In this document: positions 1-6,027 of the stretch, one piece after another
Position numbering within the stretch: the first letter of the stretch is position 1
Layout: every line of letters begins with the position of its first letter
Assembly: GCA_024639745.1 (NCBI GenBank)
Contig: JAHEHW010000124.1
Span: 1-6,027, forward strand
Length of the DNA stretch: 6,027 nucleotides
Direction: 5' to 3'
Source: Salaquimonas sp.
GTDB taxonomy: Bacteria > Pseudomonadota > Alphaproteobacteria > Rhizobiales > Rhizobiaceae
Made by a program: the position numbers and the translations under genes
Notes under the pieces: generated by a model
The model's input: only the letters and a program-made list of their open reading frames with translations
Database searches by the model: none
What the model was told of the DNA's origin: nothing

Positions 1-1626
1 GAACCCATCCGTTGCGAGCCAGTCCTCCGCATTAATGTTGCTGACCCGTCCATCAACTCGCTTGCCAGTTTCGATTTGCTTCTGAACTAACGACAGACGC
101 TCAGCAATTGAACCGACGTCACAAACATTGATCTGGTCGCGTATTGCGACCAGTTCCACCATCTGCGCAATTCTGCGACTTTCCTTAGGCGACAATTCCA
201 GATTGAGAAGGTCATGTTTCAGGAGTCCGGCGAGTGTCACGGGATCTTTAGGTCCGAAAACATTCGCCACCAGAAGTCGGACGAAATTACCTGCAGTTGA
301 CTGCGAAAGACTCGCTCCGCCCGAATCGTCGACGGTTATTCCGAACCGCTCCAATTCCGCGGAAACCCGGCGGGCCAGTTTGCGATCCGGTGTGACGAGC
401 GCTGCTGTCTTTTCCGGCGTTTCGAGCGCTTCCCGCAAGATGATCGCGATTGCCAACGCTTCCTCATGATCGTTGGCTGCCTCTACTATAGAAAGTCCGG
501 AAACTGCAAATTCCAGGGCATTTTCCTCTTTACGCCACGGATCCTGAAACCATGCATTGGTTGCCTCCGATGGCATCATGACCCGGTTTAGAAGTTTTGA
601 ACGATTGTGCAACGTGTCTGCTGGGGTGCCAATCTGCCGAACATCATCGAAAGCATTGCCGAGTTGACTGAGCAGTCTCACGATTCCGAACTGAGGATGC
701 GTACTGAGTGCAGTCTCGCCCTGAAGTTCCGATTCGGACTTGAAATTCTCTATGGCGGTACCGGATAGATTGATGTCCAGTCCCGGCACGATAACGACGC
801 CGTTGGGCAGTCCTGCGATCGTTTGAAGAAGTCTACTTGTAGCCGGGATGGAGCCGGTCGATCCGGCAGCAATTACCGGCCCGCTTGGCGGATTTTGGTT
901 CAGTTCCCTAATTCTTTCCTCGATCAGCAACCGCCGCGCGTTCGCAGGATCGACCATTCCCTTTTCACTTAGCCATTCCGGCCAATGCGCCATTACGATA
1001 TCAAGGAATTCGAGCGTCAGTTGCCACCATCCGCCAAGCCTGTCGGAAGCGATTTCATGGATTTCCATCCAGTCGACTTCTTCCGTTTCAATCTGATCTA
1101 TGAAGCGTGCTAGCTGATCCGCCAGGCGTAATGCATCCGATGCGGAACTGGGCAAGACAGGTGTTTCCCCATCATAAAGCCTGCGACGAGTGGCATTCAT
1201 CCTGTCGCCCCAGTTTTTCAATAGAAATGCAAGCACGCGCTTACGCGTCGCATCGGGAACGATCAGTGGGTCGCCCGGACGGATCGTAATATCCGGCTGT
1301 GAGAAATCAGGCCTTCTAAGAAGACGAAGCGCTTCATCATCATCTAAATCACCTAGAGTACGAACCCTTGGCAACAGCGCTGCTTTTCGCCCGGTCAGCC
1401 GCTGAAGTGCATCACGATATTCACTTCCGAAAGCTCTGGCAGCGCGCCGTGTGGGGAAATAGATAATCGCCTCGGACAAATCGGCTGAATCCGGAAGATT
1501 TCCGGGTTCGGCCCAAAGCGATCCAGTAACCAAGGCTTCCGCTAGTGTGGGCAGAAACGGAACGCCGGGCGGGATTGAAAAGACCCTTTGAGGAGCTTTG
1601 CCAGAATGTTTTTCGGATCGATCCAA
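1..1626 (-). CDS. addB: AddB, subunit of the AddAB double-strand-break repair helicase-nuclease (N-terminal half, runs off the left edge)
   Basis: AddB pairs with AddA to resect double-strand DNA ends before RecA loading, in the cytoplasm. The frame is open to base 1 and gives 542 residues; alphaproteobacterial AddB is roughly 1000 residues, so about half is missing, including the C-terminal nuclease and iron-sulfur cysteines. Recognisable parts are the N-terminal VFSIPPGVPFLPTL (about residues 15-28), YFPTRRAAR (56-64), AAGSTGSIPAT (253-263), VVIVPGLD (277-284) and VTPDRKLARRV (411-421), all in the order typical of the family. The N-terminal element sits where other AddB proteins carry a Walker A loop, but lacks GKT/S, as is usual in alphaproteobacteria. 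The start is inferred: there is no in-frame ATG or GTG between an upstream stop inside the preceding gene (near 1900) and the first conserved block, so the TTG at 1626-1624 is the best candidate, with no strong Shine-Dalgarno. It lies 94 nt downstream of the nucleotidyltransferase stop. Identity is secure; the start is not. Confidence 0.92.
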   Translation of the reverse strand, partial: MDRSEKHSGKAPQRVFSIPPGVPFLPTLAEALVTGSLWAEPGNLPDSADLSEAIIYFPTRRAARAFGSEYRDALQRLTGRKAALLPRVRTLGDLDDDEALRLLRRPDFSQPDITIRPGDPLIVPDATRKRVLAFLLKNWGDRMNATRRRLYDGETPVLPSSASDALRLADQLARFIDQIETEEVDWMEIHEIASDRLGGWWQLTLEFLDIVMAHWPEWLSEKGMVDPANARRLLIEERIRELNQNPPSGPVIAAGSTGSIPATSRLLQTIAGLPNGVVIVPGLDINLSGTAIENFKSESELQGETALSTHPQFGIVRLLSQLGNAFDDVRQIGTPADTLHNRSKLLNRVMMPSEATNAWFQDPWRKEENALEFAVSGLSIVEAANDHEEALAIAIILREALETPEKTAALVTPDRKLARRVSAELERFGITVDDSGGASLSQSTAGNFVRLLVANVFGPKDPVTLAGLLKHDLLNLELSPKESRRIAQMVELVAIRDQINVCDVGSIAERLSLVQKQIETGKRVDGRVSNINAEDWLATDGF

Positions 1627-1720
1627 TGCTAACCGCTGATCTGTGATTTTCCCGCGAGCTTGCCATAAACATTCTAGCTCAGGAAGAGTCGAGCGTCGGG
1701 CCTGATGTTGGTTATAGTGA
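1627..1720 (-). other. 94-nt spacer between the murU-like gene and addB
   Basis: This is the longest non-coding gap in the window. I see no rho-independent terminator and no convincing promoter. The addB frame stays open through it, but in this stretch it uses codons such as CTA and TTA and has no ATG or GTG. It contains an ATG at 1672 and another at 1666 in a different frame, and one GAGTC (GANTC, CcrM-type) site at 1686-1690. AddB is probably read from the same transcript as the genes upstream. Confidence 0.5.
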
Positions 1721-2473
1721 CTAGGCAGCGCTGCGGGCGATGGCGGACTCTGCCTCGGAGATTGCTTCCGGCGTGCCGACGTGAAGCCAAAGACCGTCCA
1801 TTCGCGCCCCGAATAGTCGATCCTCTGCAATGGCCCGATCAAAAAGCAGGTTGAGGGAAAATGGGCAGTCCGGAGTGTTCTCGAAAACCTCGGGATTCAG
1901 GATCGCGGCCCCGGCATAGACGAACGGCGCAATCTTGCGCTCGCTCCGACGGGTTAATCGACCTTCGGAGTCCATATCGAAATCGCCGTTCCCCTCATAG
2001 CCGACAGTACTGCTGAAGCCTGTCAGGAGCAGCAGAATGTCCATTTTGTTTGCATCCCAGCCGTCGGAAAGCAATTTGAGATTTGGTTTGAACCCTTCAA
2101 GCCAAAAGGAATCGCCGTTGAGCAGGAAAAAGGGTTTGTTTCCGATCATTGGAAGTGCCTTTTTTACTCCTCCGCCTGAATCCATGAGGCATTCCCGTTC
2201 ATCGGAAATTTCAAGTCCTCTGACACCACGACATTTGAGATGGGCTAAGATCTGGTCAGCGAGGTAATGCACATTGACGACCGTCTTCTGGATACCGGCT
2301 GCTTCGAGCGCATCGAGGCCGTAATCAATCAAAGCTTTACCGGCCACTCTGACCAAGGGTTTAGGCATATCGTTCGTAATTGGTCTGAGGCGTGTTCCAA
2401 GGCCTGCGGCCAGGATCATTGCGGTTTCCGGTTCCCATCGGGAATTGAGTGCACGCATTCGTTGGTCTTTCAT
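1721..2473 (-). CDS. murU: MurU-type nucleotidyltransferase (N-acetylmuramate-1-phosphate uridylyltransferase)
   Basis: This 250-residue cytoplasmic enzyme belongs to the sugar-1-phosphate nucleotidyltransferase (RmlA-like) superfamily. The signature is complete: GLGTRLRP (24-31) followed by the lysine of MPKPL (36-40) for NTP binding, MDSGGGVKKAL (97-107), and LLNGDSF with the metal-binding Asp121. MurU converts MurNAc-1-phosphate and UTP to UDP-MurNAc in the cell-wall recycling route that bypasses de novo MurA/MurB synthesis. The assignment rests on sequence plus the adjacent AmgK-like kinase domain, which would supply the sugar-1-phosphate; substrate preference cannot be read from sequence, and a GlcNAc-1-P or other sugar-1-P transferase is possible. 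Near the C-terminus the family motif reads LHVGTPE instead of the more common DVGTPE. The start at 2473 adds about 17 residues before the Rossmann strand; Met6 and Met19 are alternative starts. A purine-rich AGAGAAG precedes 2473. The gene starts 39 nt after the TsaE-kinase stop, so co-transcription is likely. Confidence 0.87.
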   Translation of the reverse strand: MKDQRMRALNSRWEPETAMILAAGLGTRLRPITNDMPKPLVRVAGKALIDYGLDALEAAGIQKTVVNVHYLADQILAHLKCRGVRGLEISDERECLMDSGGGVKKALPMIGNKPFFLLNGDSFWLEGFKPNLKLLSDGWDANKMDILLLLTGFSSTVGYEGNGDFDMDSEGRLTRRSERKIAPFVYAGAAILNPEVFENTPDCPFSLNLLFDRAIAEDRLFGARMDGLWLHVGTPEAISEAESAIARSAA

Positions 2474-2476
2474 AGT

Positions 2477-2483
2477 CTTCTCT
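2477..2483 (-). promoter_or_regulatory. Possible ribosome binding site of the murU-like gene
   Basis: On the minus strand AGAGAAG lies three bases before the ATG at 2473. It is a purine-rich, Shine-Dalgarno-like stretch, but the spacing is short and the match to AGGAGG is partial. It mildly favours the 2473 start over the internal methionines. Confidence 0.35.
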
Positions 2484-2512
2484 TTTCTTGACGGCCTCTT
2501 ATGCCTCGAAGA

Positions 2513-4036
2513 TCACAATCCGATGACACTCGAATACCAGTCTCGATAATCCCTCAGGCTGGGATGTTCGAAGCTGCGTTTTATGTAAGCCTGAATGCGC
2601 GGAAGATGCTTCAGATAGCCTGGCTTGTCGTCACGCTCGTCGAGTCTGACGAAAATACCAAGGATCTTTGTCGTTCTGAGGGCGCAGGAGATTGCGTAGG
2701 CTTCCGAAAACCGCTCTTTGTCGAATTGAACCGTTTCAGCCATAACCTTCGCGTAGTATTCGAAGATACTGCGCTCGAGTTCCTCCGTCACATCCACCCG
2801 TGCATCTTGTGCAAGGGAAGCAAGATCGTACGCTTTCGGGCCATAGACAGCATCCTGGAAATCGATCAGGCCGAGCCGCCGGATATCCCGTTCCGCCGGT
2901 TGCCACAGGATGTTCGGAGAATGATAATCCCGCAACACGAAATGCCAATCGCTCGCTCCGAGCCTCTCGATAAGCTCCGACCAGACATCCAGGAATTGCT
3001 TTCTTTCCCGGTCTGACAAGGCTGCACCCTTGAAACGTGGCGCATACCAGTCGAGAAGGAGTTCAACTTCTATCATCATTGCGGCCTCGTCATAGGGCCG
3101 TAAGGACAGGCCGGTTTCCTCGAAAAAGCCATGCTTATCGGGGCCATTGGTCCGGTGAAGATGGGCCAGCAATTCCGCTGCGGCGAGATATCGATCAGGG
3201 ATGGGATGACGATCATCATCAATGATCAATTCATTTCCCATATCCTCAAGCAGCATCAGTCCTGCCGCTAGATCGCTGGCATGAATCTCGGGCACCTTTA
3301 GGCCGAGGAAGGCGAGCGCCTCGTCGATCTCCAGAAACCGCTCGATATCTTCGGCAAGCTGCGCGATCTGACTATAAGGCTTGCCATCGCGGATCGGAGG
3401 TCCATCGGGTCGCCGAGGGGCATTCATAAGAATTCGTTGTTCCCCACCCAGTAAAACCGTTTCATATGATCGTGCCGAGGCGTCTCCTGCCAAGCGCTGG
3501 CGCTGTACCCCATTGCCCCACTCGGTGTCGAGAAACGTTCTGATCGCCAGGCTCCGGGAGACCGAATTAAGTGCAGGGGATTGTCCTCGCAAGGTAATCT
3601 CCCGGGCCTCATCGTCCTCGCAAGATTCAAATCTTATCGATAGATTCGGAACGCCTAGCAAGGCATTGCCGATCTCGGGCCATTCAACCAGCCGGATGGT
3701 AGTTTGCAGGCTTCCATCAAGGCCGACTTCCCTCAATTCTTCCGGGTCACTGAGCCGATACAAGTCGCCATGTAGAATGGTCAACCGGCAGTTCTCAAAA
3801 TCGCATTCATAGGTTTGAACAATTGAGAATGAAGGGCTCGGCACTTCCAAATCCGGTTCATTTGTCAATGCCCTTATAAAGGCCCTTGCAAATGCGGTCT
3901 TACCAGTCCCGAGGTCGCCTTGAAGGCAAATCAGCCAGCCTGGCCGAGCGCAAATGGCAATGTCCTCAGCCAATTGTGTCGTCTCTGTCAGATGGTTGAG
4001 GCGGAGCTCAATTCCTTCGCCCGGCAGGACGCTCAT
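2513..4036 (-). CDS. tsaE: Fused TsaE (t6A biosynthesis ATPase) and AmgK-like sugar kinase/aminoglycoside phosphotransferase-family protein
   Basis: This 507-residue protein has two domains. Residues about 10-150 are TsaE, the ATPase that works with TsaB and TsaD to make N6-threonylcarbamoyladenosine at position 37 of ANN-decoding tRNAs: Walker A GDLGTGKT (40-47), VPSPSFSIVQ (65-74), HGDLYRLSDPEEL (89-101) and VEWPE (117-121). Residues about 160-507 have the aminoglycoside phosphotransferase/AmgK fold: RLAGDASARSY (181-191) in the nucleotide-binding lobe, catalytic loop LRDYHSPNILW (368-378) with Asp370 and Asn375, and metal-binding LIDFQDAVYGPKAYDLASL (390-408). AmgK phosphorylates the anomeric carbon of MurNAc or GlcNAc, and the neighbouring MurU-like gene would use the product; this substrate is inferred. 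Both domains keep their catalytic residues, so both are probably active. In Caulobacter the two are, to my recollection, separate genes, whereas the fused form is a recognised architecture in Rhizobiales. The start at 4036 follows the upstream stop by 7 nt and has an AGGTGG ribosome binding site. Confidence 0.93.
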   Translation of the reverse strand: MSVLPGEGIELRLNHLTETTQLAEDIAICARPGWLICLQGDLGTGKTAFARAFIRALTNEPDLEVPSPSFSIVQTYECDFENCRLTILHGDLYRLSDPEELREVGLDGSLQTTIRLVEWPEIGNALLGVPNLSIRFESCEDDEAREITLRGQSPALNSVSRSLAIRTFLDTEWGNGVQRQRLAGDASARSYETVLLGGEQRILMNAPRRPDGPPIRDGKPYSQIAQLAEDIERFLEIDEALAFLGLKVPEIHASDLAAGLMLLEDMGNELIIDDDRHPIPDRYLAAAELLAHLHRTNGPDKHGFFEETGLSLRPYDEAAMMIEVELLLDWYAPRFKGAALSDRERKQFLDVWSELIERLGASDWHFVLRDYHSPNILWQPAERDIRRLGLIDFQDAVYGPKAYDLASLAQDARVDVTEELERSIFEYYAKVMAETVQFDKERFSEAYAISCALRTTKILGIFVRLDERDDKPGYLKHLPRIQAYIKRSFEHPSLRDYRDWYSSVIGL

Positions 4037-4039
4037 ATT

Positions 4040-4045
4040 CCACCT
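4040..4045 (-). promoter_or_regulatory. Ribosome binding site of the tsaE-amgK fusion, overlapping the divL stop codon
   Basis: On the minus strand the TAG stop of the upstream gene runs directly into a Shine-Dalgarno: AGGTGG uses the last two bases of the stop codon and sits three bases before the ATG at 4036. This supports that start and suggests translational coupling between the two genes. Confidence 0.6.
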
Positions 4046-6026
4046 ATTCAGCTGCTACCAGATCGGCAGTGGGGTCAACTGGAATAGTGCAAACGAAGCT
4101 GGCTCCACGATTGGGCAAGTTCTCTATATGAACCGATCCACCGTGCAGTTCCACGAAGCTCTTTACAATTGACAGTCCAAGCCCCGCGCTTCGGCTTCGA
4201 CCGCCTGATCGACCGCTTTCAAACCGTTCAAAGATCGTATTCAGCATCGAAGGATCGACGCCAGGCCCCTCATCATTGACGCGCACCACGACCTTGTCTT
4301 CTTCGCGTTGGGCGACGACTTCGATCCGGCCGCCATCTGGGGAAACGCTTGCTGCATTAGCAAGCAGGTTATAAATCACCTGTTGCAGGCGATCTTGGTC
4401 GCCAATGAACGTCGTTGCGTTCTCGTCGATTTGCATCACCGGCTTGATCTGGTAGCGATCGAGCTGATCCTGCAGGCGTTCAATTCCCGTCGTCACGATA
4501 CCGCAAAGCTGAACTTCCTTCAGATCAAGCTCCATTGCGCCTGCGTCTATGCTAGCAAGATCGAGTATGTCGTCAATTAGGGATTTCAGAACATCGGATG
4601 AACGGGAGATGTAATCGAGATATTCCGATTGTTTTTCGTTCAAATGGCCCGGCGTTTCGCTTGCGAGAATTTCGCTGAAGCCCGAAATTGTTGTCAGGGG
4701 AGCGCGTAATTCGTAGGAGACACGTTGGATGAACCGGGTCTTGAGCGCATCCGATTCTTCGAGCGCTTCATTTCGTTCCTTCAATGCCCGCTCGACATTC
4801 ACCGAATCCGTAATGTCTGACAATGTTAGCATCGTCTGGTTTCCGGGAAGGTGTACGAGTCGGAAATTGTGGATCAGGCCATCCGTATATTCCAGTGTGC
4901 CTTGCAAGTCTCGCTGATCATCACTCACATCTGTGATGTTTAACCGAATAAGATCCCATCCATCCTTTTGAACAAGACGCGATTGCATGGCTTCAGACAG
5001 GTCGTTGACGTGCAAATCACCAGCTTCTTCCTGATCCGCGCAACCAACAAAATCCAGGAATGCAGGGTTTGACAGACGAATGCGCCCATTTGAGCCAAAT
5101 ACGGCAACAGCTTCTGATAGATGGTCCAGCGTTTCTCCCTGGACCCGCATCAACGCTTTGTAGCTGCTCTTCAATTGCAGTTCTTCGGTAACGTTTTCGA
5201 AAATCCAACTGGTGCCGCCCTGGTTCTGCGGATTTATGACGACCCTCAGCGTGCGCCCATCGGGCAGATGCCAGTAATCTTCAAGCGCATCGGTCTGATG
5301 ATAGGAAGCAAGAAGGGTCTGTTTCCACTTTCGCCATTCGGCGGCCTCAGGCAGCTTTTTGCTACTTCTCAATAGTTCGAGGAGGTCAGAATTGCTGGGG
5401 TGATCGGAAAGGTCGCAGGACGCCAGATCGAAGAGATGCAAGAAGCTCGAGTTATGAAAGAGCAACCGCTGGCTGGCATCAAAAACGGCGATGCCAGCGG
5501 CAAGCCGATCAAAGGTCTGCTGGTGGCCGGCAATCGTATGTTTCAGCGTTGCGCGCACCGCTTCAGTGTCCGTCCGGTCCACAGCGATTCCCGCTTGCCC
5601 ATTTTGGGCTCTGACCGTCACGGTATCAAGCATGTGCCTGTCTCCGGCCCAAATTGCGGGCAGTTGGCCCTTGAACTGATCGGATTTTGCCAGCGCCGCG
5701 TCTATCGTCTTCCGCTCCGATCTGTCGAAGAGTTCCAGCGTCTCCTCGATGACCGACTCCCGAGACGTTGCATCGACTGCGTCGCAATAGGCTTTGTTGG
5801 CATAGATTAGGTTGCCGGCCGGCGAACGCAGCCATACCGGAGAGGAGATATTCTCAAAAAGAGCTTCCAGGAGACCGAGCCGCGCAGTCATTCCGGCGAG
5901 GTCTTGTTGTGCTCTGGATAGCTCCTCTTTTAGGCCTTGCAGGAAAGCGAAGCGCACGAAGGCATGCCCGCCAAGAACTTTCCCTTCGCTTTCAATGACT
6001 GTTCCCGCGCGGGTGCTGAGTTCGAA
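4044..6026 (-). CDS. divL: DivL-like multi-PAS tyrosine-variant histidine kinase (C-terminal 660 residues, N-terminus beyond the right edge)
   Basis: DivL is a membrane-anchored cell-cycle regulator that promotes CckA kinase activity, and so CtrA phosphorylation, and is held in check by phosphorylated DivK. The frame is open to the right edge, so the gene is partial; a GTG at 5957 is internal, because the residues before it read as the end of a PAS domain (TVIESEGKVLGGHAFVRF). Counting from the first complete codon, three further PAS domains begin near residues 56, 172 and 300. A charged helical linker follows (about 410-430), then the dimerisation helix with RVSYELRAPLTTISGFSEIL, where Tyr438 replaces the phospho-accepting His. 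The ATP-binding domain is intact: N box Asn553/Asn557, G1 DEGPG (585-589), F box IFERF (598-602), G2 GLGLSIV (615-621). No receiver domain follows. Membrane helices, expected at the N-terminus, are not in view. The order divL, tsaE, amgK, murU matches my recollection of Caulobacter, which supports orthology. Confidence 0.86.
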   Translation of the reverse strand, partial: FELSTRAGTVIESEGKVLGGHAFVRFAFLQGLKEELSRAQQDLAGMTARLGLLEALFENISSPVWLRSPAGNLIYANKAYCDAVDATSRESVIEETLELFDRSERKTIDAALAKSDQFKGQLPAIWAGDRHMLDTVTVRAQNGQAGIAVDRTDTEAVRATLKHTIAGHQQTFDRLAAGIAVFDASQRLLFHNSSFLHLFDLASCDLSDHPSNSDLLELLRSSKKLPEAAEWRKWKQTLLASYHQTDALEDYWHLPDGRTLRVVINPQNQGGTSWIFENVTEELQLKSSYKALMRVQGETLDHLSEAVAVFGSNGRIRLSNPAFLDFVGCADQEEAGDLHVNDLSEAMQSRLVQKDGWDLIRLNITDVSDDQRDLQGTLEYTDGLIHNFRLVHLPGNQTMLTLSDITDSVNVERALKERNEALEESDALKTRFIQRVSYELRAPLTTISGFSEILASETPGHLNEKQSEYLDYISRSSDVLKSLIDDILDLASIDAGAMELDLKEVQLCGIVTTGIERLQDQLDRYQIKPVMQIDENATTFIGDQDRLQQVIYNLLANAASVSPDGGRIEVVAQREEDKVVVRVNDEGPGVDPSMLNTIFERFESGRSGGRSRSAGLGLSIVKSFVELHGGSVHIENLPNRGASFVCTIPVDPTADLVAAE

Positions 6027-6027
6027 A

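Noticed and set aside
128..1405. Several plus-strand frames of 60-113 residues
   Set aside because: All are antisense to addB, have unlikely composition (many Ser and Arg) and show no domain.
1615..1624. Ten-base palindrome GGATCGATCC at the addB start
   Set aside because: A single isolated palindrome within coding sequence; no second copy or known operator match, so probably chance.
1421..1672. 83-residue open frame on the minus strand starting with ATG at 1672
   Set aside because: It overlaps the addB frame, which encodes clear family motifs in the same bases; its own translation resembles nothing. Only its ATG is of interest, as a possible remnant start of addB.
1656..1680. Inverted repeat GAGCT...AGCTC ahead of addB
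   Set aside because: The stem is only five base pairs with a 15-base loop and no T-run, too weak for a terminator or riboswitch.
2501..3016. 171-residue open frame on the plus strand
   Set aside because: It lies fully antisense to the well-supported kinase half of the TsaE fusion, and its translation shows no recognisable domain.
4044..5957. GTG at 5957 as the true start of the kinase gene
   Set aside because: The 23 codons upstream, up to the window edge, continue the same frame and read as conserved PAS-domain sequence, so the gene extends off the window.
5121..5998. Plus-strand frames of 62-136 residues opposite the kinase gene
   Set aside because: They are shadows of the conserved PAS-domain coding frame and lack any family resemblance.

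Overview
The window looks like a chromosomal housekeeping block of an alphaproteobacterium, most likely a member of the Hyphomicrobiales (Rhizobiales). Three things point there: an alphaproteobacterial-type AddB, a single gene fusing TsaE to an AmgK-type sugar kinase, and a DivL-like cell-cycle kinase at the head of the row. G+C is moderate, in the low fifties by eye. I saw no mobile element, RNA gene, CRISPR array or repeat.

All four genes lie on the minus strand and are read from the right edge to the left. (1) About 6026-4044: the C-terminal 660 residues of a multi-PAS histidine-kinase-like protein, N-terminus beyond the window. Its H-box carries tyrosine where the phospho-accepting histidine should be, which identifies it as a DivL homologue. 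(2) 4036-2513: a 507-residue protein with TsaE (t6A tRNA modification ATPase) at the N-terminus and an AmgK-like anomeric sugar kinase/phosphotransferase at the C-terminus. (3) 2473-1721: a MurU-type nucleotidyltransferase. (4) 1626-1: the N-terminal half (542 residues) of AddB, a subunit of the AddAB double-strand-break repair helicase-nuclease, running off the left edge. addA would be expected beyond it.

The first three genes are tightly spaced (7 and 39 nt) with no visible terminator, so they probably form one transcript. AddB follows after 94 nt. AmgK plus MurU form a peptidoglycan sugar salvage route (MurNAc to MurNAc-1-P to UDP-MurNAc). DivL acts in CtrA/CckA cell-cycle control, TsaE in tRNA modification and AddB in recombinational repair, so the row joins unrelated core functions. 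The most notable points are the Tyr-for-His kinase, the TsaE-AmgK fusion, and the absence of any ATG start in the AddB frame. I do not see a wholly new system here.
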